NCBI GenBank assembly: GCA_020637515.1
Contig: JACKKG010000001.1
Location: 1,952,501 to 2,016,500 of the forward strand
Source: Rhodobacter sp.
GTDB lineage: Bacteria; Pseudomonadota; Alphaproteobacteria; Rhodobacterales; Rhodobacteraceae
Length of the DNA: 64,000 nt
Reading direction: 5' to 3'
The notes beneath the pieces are model-generated. The model saw only the letters and a program-made list of their open reading frames with translations. It was not told where the DNA came from and did not search any database. Positions 23,497 to 31,327 of this stretch are shown one piece after another. The position numbers were made by a program, and so were the translations under genes. Position 1 is the first letter of the stretch, and each line of letters starts with the position of its first letter.

Positions 23497-23757
23497 CTAC
23501 AGCCGTTCACGCAGGCGCAGCAGCATCGCGCGGTTGCGGCAGTAGCCGGGCGTGTCGTCGGCGCCCTCAGGGTGGCGGTCCAGCCAGTCCGGGCAGTCGT
23601 CGCCGCCCTCGCATCCGACGCAGGCCAGGATGGCGTTGCGCAACTCCTGGGCCGAGATCGCCTCATGGCTGAGGGCCTCGGCCAGATCGGCGTGCAGCGT
23701 CTCGCCCATCCTGTTCATCAGGTCAGCGTGACGGTCCAGTGTCTTGAGGAAACCCAT
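23497..23757 (-). CDS. Small Cys-containing protein, DUF6455 family
   Basis: An 86-aa soluble protein of the DUF6455 type common in Rhodobacterales. It has LDRHADLMNRMGETL at the N-terminus and a Cys cluster C-x2-C-x5-C (ACVGCEGGDDCPDWL) followed by a fourth Cys in PGYCRN, suggesting a metal or Fe-S/redox role that is unproven. ATG 23757 has AAGGAG 7 nt upstream; the TTG six bases earlier is less likely. A good FNR box lies at 23811-23824, so oxygen-responsive expression is likely. It is convergent with mraY, with a 5-bp gap. Confidence 0.82.
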   Translation of the reverse strand: MGFLKTLDRHADLMNRMGETLHADLAEALSHEAISAQELRNAILACVGCEGGDDCPDWLDRHPEGADDTPGYCRNRAMLLRLRERL

Positions 23758-23810
23758 GGGCAAACTCCTTGCGTGCGCAACGAGTTTGCCTGCGCTCTCC
23801 GATCTTGCCC

Positions 23811-23824
23811 TTGACCTGAATCAA
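23811..23824 (-). promoter_or_regulatory. FNR/FnrL box upstream of the DUF6455 gene
   Basis: TTGACCTGAATCAA fits the FNR consensus TTGAY-N4-RTCAA exactly. It is centred about 60 bp before the DUF6455 start, so a class II promoter would start near 23776. It overlaps the end of the upstream hydrolase gene (stop at 23821-23823). Confidence 0.68.
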
Positions 23825-24741
23825 GTGGCGTCCCGAGCGAACAGCGCCAGCACCCGCCCCAGAAAGTCGGCGCGCACCGCGTCGCGCTCCATCAGCAGTT
23901 CGTGTTTCGCGCCCGGATAGTCGGCCAGGGCCGCCTGCGGCCAGCGGGCCACCCGGTCACGGATCGCCTGCGCCGAGACGATGGCTTCCGCGCCGCCCAG
24001 CCCGAAAAGGGCCGGAACCGCGGGTGAGGGCAGGGCAGCCAGCGCGCGCATCTCGGCGATCGCGGCGCCCATCCAGCGCAGGGTCGGCCCGCCCAGCGAC
24101 AGGCGCGGATCGGTGCGGATCTGCGCCTGCATCCGGTCGAACTGCGCGCGGTCGGTCGTCAGATTTCCCGTTTCGAACGCCATCGAGGGCAGGCCGAAAT
24201 CGGGGCCGGTGGTCGGCGCATAGCCGCGGTCCAGCCCAAAAGGGCGCGCCGCCGCCGCGAGGGCGCCGATCAGGGCCCCGAGGGCCGGCGACTGCGCCAG
24301 TCCCAGCATCGGCGCGCTGAACGCCACGGCCGGCGGGCGCAGCCCGCGCGTCAGGCCGCGCAGCGCGATGCAGCCGCCCATGGAATGCGCCAACCACGGC
24401 AAGGGGCCGGGCGCGATCCGGCCTGCCGCGTCCAGAACGGCGTCAAGGTCGTGCTGATAGGCCGTGAAATCCGCCACATCGCCTTTGAGCGGGTCGGGCA
24501 GCGCGCGGTCGGACAGGCCCTGTCCGCGCCAGTCCACCACCAGCGCCCCCCGGCCCGCGGCCGCCAGATCGGCGATCACCAGGCCGTATTTCTCGATGTA
24601 TTCGGTGCGCCCGGGCAGGATCAGCACCGGGTCGGCGCCCGGCCAATGCGCCAGCCTCAGCCGCGCGCCATCGGCGGCGCGCAACCACAGGGCGCGCCCC
24701 CCTTCGGGTGCGCCGCACACGTCAAGGGGGGCGTCATCCAT
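23821..24741 (-). CDS. Alpha/beta hydrolase, lysophospholipase (PldB-like)
   Basis: A 306-aa serine hydrolase of the lysophospholipase/monoacylglycerol lipase group. The nucleophile elbow AHSMGG places Ser at about residue 120. LPGRTEYIEKYG near the N-terminus and DWRGQGLSDR are typical of PldB-like proteins, and AKHELLME carries the catalytic His near the C-terminus. There is no signal peptide, so it is cytoplasmic or peripheral. It is followed by the FNR-controlled DUF6455 gene. The SCP2 gene lies just upstream on the same strand (3-bp gap), and the two may form an operon of lipid-related genes. Confidence 0.85.
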   Translation of the reverse strand: MDDAPLDVCGAPEGGRALWLRAADGARLRLAHWPGADPVLILPGRTEYIEKYGLVIADLAAAGRGALVVDWRGQGLSDRALPDPLKGDVADFTAYQHDLDAVLDAAGRIAPGPLPWLAHSMGGCIALRGLTRGLRPPAVAFSAPMLGLAQSPALGALIGALAAAARPFGLDRGYAPTTGPDFGLPSMAFETGNLTTDRAQFDRMQAQIRTDPRLSLGGPTLRWMGAAIAEMRALAALPSPAVPALFGLGGAEAIVSAQAIRDRVARWPQAALADYPGAKHELLMERDAVRADFLGRVLALFARDAT

Positions 24742-24744
24742 GGC

Positions 24745-25032
24745 TCAGCCCAGGATCGAGGCGAGCTTCATCGCCTCGCCCATCGAGCCGTCGATCTTCA
24801 ACTTGCCCGACATGAAGGCCATGGTGGGGTTCACCTCGCCGTTCATCATGCCCTCGAACGTCTCGGCCGAGGCGGTCAAGGTCACGCTGGTGTCCTCGTC
24901 GCCGGCGCGCACGCCTTGCGAATCGAGGACAATCGCCCCCTCGCCCTCGATGACGAATTTGGCCGAGCCGTCGAAACCGCCCGAAACCTTGCCTTGCAGG
25001 GCCTCGACGGCCTTGTCGATGATGCTGCTCAT
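24745..25032 (-). CDS. SCP2 sterol-binding domain protein
   Basis: A 95-aa single-domain protein of the SCP2/PF02036 family, which binds lipids or acyl chains in a hydrophobic tunnel. Signatures are the FVIEGEGAIVLD strand pair, SVTLTASAETFEGMMNGEVNPTMAFMSGKLKIDGSMGEAMKLASIL, a very clear match. Bacterial function is not well defined. ATG at 25032 begins MSSIIDKAVE; earlier in-frame codons are not needed. The hydrolase gene starts 3 bp after its stop, implying translational coupling. Confidence 0.92.
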   Translation of the reverse strand: MSSIIDKAVEALQGKVSGGFDGSAKFVIEGEGAIVLDSQGVRAGDEDTSVTLTASAETFEGMMNGEVNPTMAFMSGKLKIDGSMGEAMKLASILG

Positions 25033-25120
25033 GATCTGTATCCTGTTCGTGATGCCGATTGACGTGTCCGGCGCCGCGGGGGTCTTCGCTTTCGATCCGC
25101 GCCGCGCTATTCTCGGTAGT

Positions 25121-25669
25121 ATGAAGCAGGCGCGCAGCATCCTCAATCTTGTCGTGGCGGCAACCTTGACGTTTACGTCAACCGGGGCCTTCGCGCAGGA
25201 TATGGACGCGCTTTTGCAACAGCTTGCGGACCCTGCGAACGATCGTTGGCAGCGGGTCCAGCGCCAGATCCTGCGCGACTGGGAAGATTCGGGGTCGGCG
25301 GCGCTGGACTACATCTTTCAGCGGGGCAAGGCGGCACTGGACGCGGGCGACGCGGAAACCGCGGTCGATCACTTCAGCTTCGTGCTGGAGCGCGCGCCCG
25401 ATTTCGCCCAGGCCTGGGCCGCGCGCGCGAACGCCTATTACCTGGCCAACCGGCTGGGGCAATCGCTGTCCGACATCCAACAGGCGCTGCGGCTGAACCC
25501 CTTCCAGTTCAACGCACTGGCAGGGCTGGGCGCGATTTTCGAACAGCTTGACCAGCCTGAGCGTGCGCTGGCGGCCTATCACGCCTCGCTCACCATCAAC
25601 CCGCATCAGCAGGCGGTGATCGAGGCCGTCTCGCGGCTGGCCCTTGCCTCGCAGGGCACGGCCCTTTAG
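25121..25669 (+). CDS. Exported tetratricopeptide repeat protein
   Basis: A 182-aa protein with a signal peptide (LVVAATLTFTSTGAFAQ) followed by DMDALLQQLADP and about three TPR units: IFQRGKAALDAGDAETAVDHFSFVLERAPDFAQ, AWAARANAYYLANRLGQSLSDIQQALRLNPFQ and ALAGLGAIFEQLDQPERALAAYHASLTINPHQ. TPRs mediate protein contacts; the partner is unknown. It lies 36 bp upstream of the helicase gene on the same strand. Similar small TPR proteins precede this helicase in related genomes, though a link is inference. Confidence 0.85.
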   Translation: MKQARSILNLVVAATLTFTSTGAFAQDMDALLQQLADPANDRWQRVQRQILRDWEDSGSAALDYIFQRGKAALDAGDAETAVDHFSFVLERAPDFAQAWAARANAYYLANRLGQSLSDIQQALRLNPFQFNALAGLGAIFEQLDQPERALAAYHASLTINPHQQAVIEAVSRLALASQGTAL

Positions 25670-25705
25670 GTCGGGCGCGGACGCCCCCTTGACGCGAGGC
25701 AATTC

Positions 25706-28606
25706 ATGAGCAGGCAAGGGCGGGTCACGGCGGTCCTGGGACCGACCAACACCGGCAAGACGCATTATGCCATCGAACGGATGCTCGCCCACCGCACCGG
25801 CGTCATCGGCCTGCCGCTGCGTCTGCTGGCGCGCGAGGTCTACGACCGCATCGTCGCGCTGCGTGGCCCCTCGGTGGTGGCGCTGGTCACGGGCGAGGAA
25901 CGTATCGTGCCCGAGCGCACCCAATACTGGGTCTGCACGACCGAGGCGATGCCGCTTGAAATCGGTGCCGATTTCGTCGCCGTGGACGAGATCCAGCTTT
26001 GCGCCGACGCCGACCGGGGCCATGTCTTTACCGACCGGCTGCTGAACGCGCGCGGCCTGACCGAGACGCTGTTTCTGGGTTCGGACACGATGCGGGGTGC
26101 CATTGCCGCGCTGGTGCCCGGGGCCCAGTTCGTCCGGCGCGAGCGTTTGTCCACGCTCAGCTACGCGGGGTCGAAAAAGATCGCGCGGATGCCGTCCCGT
26201 TCGGCCATCGTCGCGTTCTCGGTCGAGAACGTCTATGCCATCGCCGAATTGATCCGCCGCCAAAAGGGCGGTTGCGCGCTGGTCATGGGCGCGCTCAGCC
26301 CGCGCACCCGCAACGCCCAGGTCGAGCTCTACCAGAACGGCGACGTGGACTACCTGGTGGCGACCGATGCGATCGGCATGGGTCTGAACCTGGACATCCG
26401 TCACATCGCCTTTGCCGGCACCGCCAAGTTCGACGGCCGGCGGATGCGCCCCCTCAATCCCGACGAGCTGGCGCAGATTGCCGGCCGCGCGGGGCGTCAT
26501 ACCGCGGACGGGACCTTTGGCGTCACGGGCGAGGCCCGCCCCTTGCAACCCGACGTGATCGAGGCGATCGAATCCCACCAGTTTCTGCCGGTGCGAAAAC
26601 TGCAATGGCGCAGCGCGCGGCTGGAATTCGGCACCGTGGATCGCCTGATCCACAGTCTGGAAACGCCCACGCGCGACGAGTGGCTGACCCGCGTGCGCGA
26701 GGCCGACGACCTGATGGCGCTGAAATCCCTGGCCGCGCTGCCCGAGGTGACGGGCCGGTTGCGCGACGCGCGCGACGTGCGTCTGCTGTGGGATGTCTGC
26801 CGGATTCCCGATTTTCGGGGCATTTCACACACCGAACACGCCGGACTGCTGGCGCGACTCTTCGGTTTCCTGCATGATGGGGGACGCATCCCCACCGACT
26901 GGCTGGCGCGCGCGATTGCGCGCATCGACCGGGTGCAGGGGGACATCGACACGCTGTCGCGCCGCCTTGCGTTCATCCGCACTTGGACCTACGTCGCGCA
27001 ACGGGCGGGTTGGGTCGATGACGAAACCCATTGGCGCGGCGAAACGCGCGCTGTAGAAGACCGCCTGTCGGATGCCTTGCACGCGCGTCTGACCGCGACA
27101 TTTGTTGACCGGCGCACCTCTGTTCTGCTGCGCCGGTTGAACCAGAAGGAGAGCCTTGTGGCCGAGGTGAACGACAAGGGCGAAGTGACGGTCGAGGGGG
27201 AGTTCATCGGCCGCCTCGAGGGATTCCGCTTCCGCCAGGACAAGACCGCATCGCCCGACGAGGCGAAGACGCTCCGCCAGGCGGCCGTGGCCGCGCTGGC
27301 GCCCGCGTTCCACCTGCGCGCGGACAAGTTCTACAATGCGCCCGATACCGAGATGGACTTCACCGAGCAGGGTGGCCTGATGTGGGGGTCGGACGCAGTC
27401 GGCAAGCTGGTCGCCGGTCCCGACGCGCTGCGCCCGCAGGCGGTGGCCTTCGTCGATGACGAGGCCGGCGCCGACGTGGCGGAAAAGGTGCGCCGCCGGC
27501 TGCAACACTTCATCGACCGCAAGGTCGCCGCGCAGTTCGAGCCGCTGGCCAACCTGCAACGCGACGAAAGCCTGACCGGGCTGGCGCGCGGCTTTGCCTT
27601 CCAGTTGGTCGAGGCGCTGGGCGTCCTGCCGCGCGACGGTGTCGCCGACGATGTCAAGGCGCTGGACCAGGATGCGCGCGGCGCGCTGCGCAAGCATGGC
27701 GTCCGGTTCGGCCAGTTCACCGTCTTTCTGCCCGCGTTGCTGAAGCCGGCGCCGACGCGTTTGCGGCTGGTGCTGTGGTCGCTGGCGCAAGGGCTCGACA
27801 TGTTCCCCGAAAGCCCGCCGCCCGGGCTGGTGACCATTCCGAACCTGCCCGACGTGCCGATGCAGCATTACACGCTTTCGGGGTATCGCCCCGCCGGGTC
27901 GCGCGCGGTGCGCATCGACATGCTGGAACGCCTGGCCGACATCCTGCGCACCCGCGACGCGCGCGCCGGGTTCGAGGCCGCGCCGGAAATGCTGTCGATC
28001 ACCGGCATGACGCTCGAGCAGTTCGCCGATCTCATGCAGGGGCTGGGCTATGCCGCCGAAAAAGGCGAGCGGGTCAAGGCGCGCTCTCCTGCGGCCTCGG
28101 TCGAGGCCAGCGCCGAGGAAATCGCCGCCCGCGCCCAGGCCCAGGCTGACGCCGCGCATATCGTGACCGAAGAGCCCGCCGAAGGGGTCGCCGAATCTGG
28201 CGCCGAAACCGCGGCCGAGACCGCGACTGCGGCCGAGGAGATGGAGGTCTTCTATTCCTTCCGCTGGGCGCCGCGTCCGCGCCAGACCCGCGGTCCGCGC
28301 CGCGACCATGGTCGCGACGGCCAGGCGCCCCAGGGCGAGCGCGCGCCGCGCGAAAAGCGCGATGGCGATCGCCCGCGCCGTGACCCCGCAAAGGGCGATG
28401 GCAAGGGCGACGGGCGCACCGAGGGCAAGCCGCGGGGCGACCGCAACGACCGGCCCAAGGGCGGCAAGCCCGGCAAGCGCGACGACCAGCGTCGCGACGC
28501 GCAGAAGCCGCGCAGCTTCACCTCGGGCCCGGATCGCAAGCGCGACCGGATCGACCCCGACAACCCCTTCGCCGCCGCGCTGATGGGGCTGAAGGACAAG
28601 ACCTGA
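25706..28606 (+). CDS. SUV3-like RNA helicase with basic disordered tail
   Basis: A 966-aa superfamily 2 helicase of the Suv3/mitochondrial degradosome type. Walker A is GPTNTGKT at 12-19, Walker B is DEIQ near 96-99, followed by SDTMRG and the C-terminal helicase motifs ATDAIGMGLNLDI and QIAGRAGR. A SUV3 C-terminal region and a long mid-part follow, then a Pro/Arg/Asp-rich tail (about 850-950, repeats of RRD, GDR and KPRGDR) ending in DPDNPFAAALMGLKDK. The tail resembles the RNA-binding, intrinsically disordered ends of RNase E partners. The S4 domain gene follows after a 1-bp gap. A role in RNA decay or ribosome assembly is inferred from the homologue and neighbours. Confidence 0.9.
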   Translation: MSRQGRVTAVLGPTNTGKTHYAIERMLAHRTGVIGLPLRLLAREVYDRIVALRGPSVVALVTGEERIVPERTQYWVCTTEAMPLEIGADFVAVDEIQLCADADRGHVFTDRLLNARGLTETLFLGSDTMRGAIAALVPGAQFVRRERLSTLSYAGSKKIARMPSRSAIVAFSVENVYAIAELIRRQKGGCALVMGALSPRTRNAQVELYQNGDVDYLVATDAIGMGLNLDIRHIAFAGTAKFDGRRMRPLNPDELAQIAGRAGRHTADGTFGVTGEARPLQPDVIEAIESHQFLPVRKLQWRSARLEFGTVDRLIHSLETPTRDEWLTRVREADDLMALKSLAALPEVTGRLRDARDVRLLWDVCRIPDFRGISHTEHAGLLARLFGFLHDGGRIPTDWLARAIARIDRVQGDIDTLSRRLAFIRTWTYVAQRAGWVDDETHWRGETRAVEDRLSDALHARLTATFVDRRTSVLLRRLNQKESLVAEVNDKGEVTVEGEFIGRLEGFRFRQDKTASPDEAKTLRQAAVAALAPAFHLRADKFYNAPDTEMDFTEQGGLMWGSDAVGKLVAGPDALRPQAVAFVDDEAGADVAEKVRRRLQHFIDRKVAAQFEPLANLQRDESLTGLARGFAFQLVEALGVLPRDGVADDVKALDQDARGALRKHGVRFGQFTVFLPALLKPAPTRLRLVLWSLAQGLDMFPESPPPGLVTIPNLPDVPMQHYTLSGYRPAGSRAVRIDMLERLADILRTRDARAGFEAAPEMLSITGMTLEQFADLMQGLGYAAEKGERVKARSPAASVEASAEEIAARAQAQADAAHIVTEEPAEGVAESGAETAAETATAAEEMEVFYSFRWAPRPRQTRGPRRDHGRDGQAPQGERAPREKRDGDRPRRDPAKGDGKGDGRTEGKPRGDRNDRPKGGKPGKRDDQRRDAQKPRSFTSGPDRKRDRIDPDNPFAAALMGLKDKT

Positions 28607-28607
28607 G

Positions 28608-28988
28608 GTGTCCACGGACCCCGGTTCCGTCCGGCTGGACAAGTGGCTGTGGCACGCGCGGTTCTTCAAATCGCGCAGCCTCGCCGCCGCCGCCTGCGCG
28701 GGGCCGATGCGCTTGAACGGCCAGCCGGTGGCGAAGCCCGCGCAACCCGTGCGTGCGGGCGACGTGCTGACATTCGTGCAAGGCCGCGTGGTCCGGGTGG
28801 TCCGGGTGCTGGCCCCCGGCACCCGGCGCGGCCCCGCGTCCGAGGCGCAGGCGCTCTATGAAGACCTCTCGCCCCCTGGTGCGACCGAGCCCGCCGATCC
28901 GTCCGCGCCGAGGCCCGAACCGGGCGGGCGCCCGACCGGACGCGACCGGCGCCGATTTGACGCGGGGCAAAGTGGCGCAGCGGGTTGA
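28608..28988 (+). CDS. S4 domain RNA-binding protein (HslR-like)
   Basis: A 126-aa protein with an N-terminal S4 RNA-binding domain (VRLDKWLWHARFFKSRSLAAAAC...VRAGDVLTF), as in the heat-shock protein Hsp15/HslR that recycles stalled 50S subunits with nascent chains. The C-terminal half is Pro/Arg-rich and disordered. GTG at 28608 starts 1 bp after the helicase stop, so the pair is translationally coupled. The HslR role itself is by family analogy. Confidence 0.86.
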   Translation: MSTDPGSVRLDKWLWHARFFKSRSLAAAACAGPMRLNGQPVAKPAQPVRAGDVLTFVQGRVVRVVRVLAPGTRRGPASEAQALYEDLSPPGATEPADPSAPRPEPGGRPTGRDRRRFDAGQSGAAG

Positions 28989-29043
28989 TTGATCCGGGGA
29001 AGGGCGCTAAGTCCCCCACGAGCAACTCAGCGAGACGCCCGCC

Positions 29044-29382
29044 ATGACCTATGTCGTGATCGACAACTGCATCGCTTGCAAATACACCGACTGCGTCGAA
29101 GTGTGCCCGGTAGACTGCTTCTACGAGGGTGAGAACTTTCTGGTGATCCACCCCGACGAATGCATCGATTGCGGCGTCTGCGAACCCGAATGCCCCGCCG
29201 ACGCGATTCGCCCCGATACCGAACCGGGGCTGGAAAGCTGGGTCGAACTGAACCGGAAATACGCCGAGGTCTGGCCTGTCATCACCCAACGCCGCGACCC
29301 CCTGCCCGAGGCGACGGAGCGCGACGGCGAGAAGGACAAGCTGACCAGATATTTCTCGGAGAAACCCGGTCAGGGCAGTTGA
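29044..29382 (+). CDS. fdxA: Seven-iron ferredoxin FdxA
   Basis: A 112-aa electron carrier of the 3Fe-4S/4Fe-4S type. Cys ligands are at 9, 12, 17, 21, 25, 40, 43, 46 and 50 (CIACKYTDCVEVCPVDC...CIDCGVCEPECP), the layout typical of alphaproteobacterial FdxA with a C-terminal extension (WPVITQRRDPLPEATERDGEKDKL). It sits between the helicase/S4 pair and carD, a conserved neighbourhood in Rhodobacteraceae. Electron partners are not given by context. Confidence 0.95.
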   Translation: MTYVVIDNCIACKYTDCVEVCPVDCFYEGENFLVIHPDECIDCGVCEPECPADAIRPDTEPGLESWVELNRKYAEVWPVITQRRDPLPEATERDGEKDKLTRYFSEKPGQGS

Positions 29383-29471
29383 CGTAACGGCCATTGAACG
29401 GCGGATGCCGCAGTGCGGCCATTCGCGCCACGCGTCACGCCGCCGTGCGGCGACGGGTCCGATTCCGTGCT

Positions 29472-29499
29472 TTGATTCGGGCCCGATTCGTGTTACAAG
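29472..29499 (+). promoter_or_regulatory. Possible sigma70 promoter for carD
   Basis: TTGATT (29472-29477) and TACAAG (29494-29499) with a 16-nt spacer, about 150 nt before the carD start. The -10 is only fair. The intervening 269-bp gap holds no ORF. Confidence 0.35.
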
Positions 29500-29651
29500 A
29501 TTGCTACAACAACGATCTGCCCGGCATCGTCAGTGCTGCTCGCCTGTGCGGTGTTTTTTTTGGCTCAAAGCTATCGCTCCAGCGGGAAACGTCGTTTCCC
29601 GTGGGGTCTTTGTCGCCGGATCACGGGCCAACTCTGTGAGGAAGTGCCAGA

Positions 29652-30161
29652 ATGAGCAAGACCCGCAAGGCCGAATTCCGCCCCAACGAATTCGTCGTCT
29701 ATCCCGCGCATGGCGTGGGTCAGATCGTCTCGATCGAGGAGCGTGAAATCGCCGGGATGCAGCTCGAACTTTTCGTCATCTCGTTCGAGAAGGACAAGAT
29801 GACGCTGCGCGTGCCCACCGACAAGGCGACCGCCGTGGGGATGCGTTCGCTCAGCTCGCCGGACATCGTGTCCAAGGCGCTGGCGACGCTCAAGGGCAAG
29901 GCCCGGGTGAAGCGCGCCATGTGGTCGCGTCGTGCGCAGGAATACGAGCAGAAGATCAACTCGGGCGACCTGCTGGCAATCGCCGAGGTGGTGCGCGACC
30001 TGCACCGCACCGACGATCAGCGCGAGCAGAGCTATTCCGAGCGTCAGCTCTATGAGGCCGCGCTCGAGCGTCTGACCCGCGAAGTCGCGGCCGTTTCCGG
30101 CATCGACGAGGCCGGCGCCGCAAAGCAGGTGGACGAGGTCCTGGTCGCCCGCGCGGCCTGA
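29652..30161 (+). CDS. carD: CarD/CdnL family RNA polymerase-binding transcription regulator
   Basis: A 169-aa CdnL-type protein that binds the beta lobe of RNA polymerase and stabilises open complexes, mostly at housekeeping and rRNA promoters. The N-terminal RNAP-interacting domain (FRPNEFVVYPAHGVGQIVSIEEREIAGMQ) is followed by the basic C-terminal helical domain with the RRAQEYEQKINSGD segment and a coiled-coil-like end. It has a long 5' region and its own terminator, so it is a single-gene unit. Confidence 0.93.
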   Translation: MSKTRKAEFRPNEFVVYPAHGVGQIVSIEEREIAGMQLELFVISFEKDKMTLRVPTDKATAVGMRSLSSPDIVSKALATLKGKARVKRAMWSRRAQEYEQKINSGDLLAIAEVVRDLHRTDDQREQSYSERQLYEAALERLTREVAAVSGIDEAGAAKQVDEVLVARAA

Positions 30162-30200
30162 TCCGGCCCGGTCCCCCGGTCCGGTCCTGACGATCGCACG

Positions 30201-30226
30201 CGCCCCGGGGTTCCCGGGGCGTTTTT
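30201..30226 (+). terminator. Intrinsic terminator after carD
   Basis: A 9-bp stem, CGCCCCGGG (30201-30209) with CCCGGGGCG (30213-30221), has loop GTT and then TTTTT. Confidence 0.92.
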
Positions 30227-30243
30227 CGTGGCGCGGCCGAGGC

Positions 30244-30273
30244 TGGACAGCGGCCCGCGCCCTGGACTATAGC
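30244..30273 (+). promoter_or_regulatory. Possible sigma70 promoter for yebC
   Basis: TGGACA (30244-30249) and TATAGC (30268-30273) with an 18-nt spacer, 45 bp before the gene start. The same TATAGC hexamer is the likely -10 of rpsA. Confidence 0.42.
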
Positions 30274-30318
30274 CTTGCGCGATCACGCTGACACAAATCC
30301 GTAAACCCGGAGTTACCC

Positions 30319-31059
30319 ATGGCAGGCCATTCCAAATGGGCCAACATCCAGCATCGCAAAGGGCGGCAGGACGCCGTCCGTTCGAAGCTGTTCTCGAAGT
30401 TCTCGAAGGAAATCACCGTCGCCGCCAAGATGGGCGACCCCGATCCCGACAAGAACCCCCGCCTGCGGCTGGCGATCAAGGAAGCCAAGTCGCAGTCGAT
30501 GCCCAAGGACAACATCGAACGCGCGATCAAGAAGGCGACCGGCGGTGATGCCGACAGCTACGAGGAAATCCGCTACGAGGGCTATGGCCCGGGCGGAGTG
30601 GCGGTGATCGTCGAGACCATGACCGACAACCGCAACCGCACGGCCTCGAACGTGCGCTCGGTCTTTGCCAAATACGGCGGCAACCTGGGCGAGACGGGCT
30701 CGGTCGGGTTCATGTTCGACCGTATGGGGCAGATCCTGTATCCGGTCTCGGCGGGGGATGCGGATTCGGTGATGGACGCGGCGATCGAGGCCGGGGCCTC
30801 GGACGTGGAGAGCGGCGAGGACGGCCATGTGATCTGGTGCGAATTCACCGATGTGGGCGAGGTTTCGAGCGCGCTGGAGGCAGCACTGGGCGAGTCCGAA
30901 TCGACCAAGCTGGTCTGGAAGCCGCAGACCACGACCGAGCTGGACCTCGAAGGGATGCAGAAGCTGATGAAGCTGATCGACGCGCTCGAGGATGACGACG
31001 ACGTGCAGACCGTCACGGCGAATTTCGAAGCCTCGGACGAGGTGATGGAGCAGCTCTGA
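30319..31059 (+). CDS. YebC/PmpR family DNA-binding/translation regulator
   Basis: A 246-aa YebC-family protein, cytoplasmic. Opening MAGHSKWANIQHRKGRQD is diagnostic, and the FSKEITVAAKMGD, NRTASNVRSVFAKYGGNLGETGSV and EVMEQL segments are conserved. Members are described as transcription repressors and, more recently, as factors relieving ribosome stalling on polyproline. It stands alone with a promoter and a terminator. In some bacteria it lies by ruvC, not here. Confidence 0.95.
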   Translation: MAGHSKWANIQHRKGRQDAVRSKLFSKFSKEITVAAKMGDPDPDKNPRLRLAIKEAKSQSMPKDNIERAIKKATGGDADSYEEIRYEGYGPGGVAVIVETMTDNRNRTASNVRSVFAKYGGNLGETGSVGFMFDRMGQILYPVSAGDADSVMDAAIEAGASDVESGEDGHVIWCEFTDVGEVSSALEAALGESESTKLVWKPQTTTELDLEGMQKLMKLIDALEDDDDVQTVTANFEASDEVMEQL

Positions 31060-31089
31060 TCCCGGGCGCCGCATGGGCTGGGACGGGAA

Positions 31090-31111
31090 GGGGGCCACGG
31101 GGCCCCCTTTT
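31090..31111 (+). terminator. Intrinsic terminator after yebC
   Basis: Stem GGGGGCC (31090-31096) with GGCCCCC (31101-31107), loop ACGG, then TTTT. Confidence 0.85.
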
Positions 31112-31242
31112 GCGTGGCGCGCGTGGTTGCGGGGCGAAACGGCGCGGGGACGGGGCGGTTTCGCCCTCGGCCGGCAGCCTTCCAGGCCGCAGCCCTCGGG
31201 CGACCCGGCGCGGCGCTGAAGCGCCGCGCAGCCGCCGCCGGA

Positions 31243-31282
31243 CTGTCGTGTTTCTTTCATCGCACCGTCACGGGGTTGTTAC
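31243..31282 (+). promoter_or_regulatory. Tandem Pho-box repeats upstream of the phoX-like gene
   Basis: Four 7-mers recur with an 11-bp period: CTGTCGT (31243-31249), CTTTCAT (31254-31260), CCGTCAC (31265-31271) and TTGTTAC (31276-31282), each separated by 4 nt. They match the PhoB consensus CTGTCAT-N4-CTGTCAT, and the set lies 46-85 bp before a PhoX-type phosphatase start, as expected for PhoB activation under phosphate starvation. Confidence 0.65.
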
Positions 31283-31327
31283 CCCTGGCCGCGACACAGC
31301 GGCGCATGTCAACCAAAGGAGCCCGAC

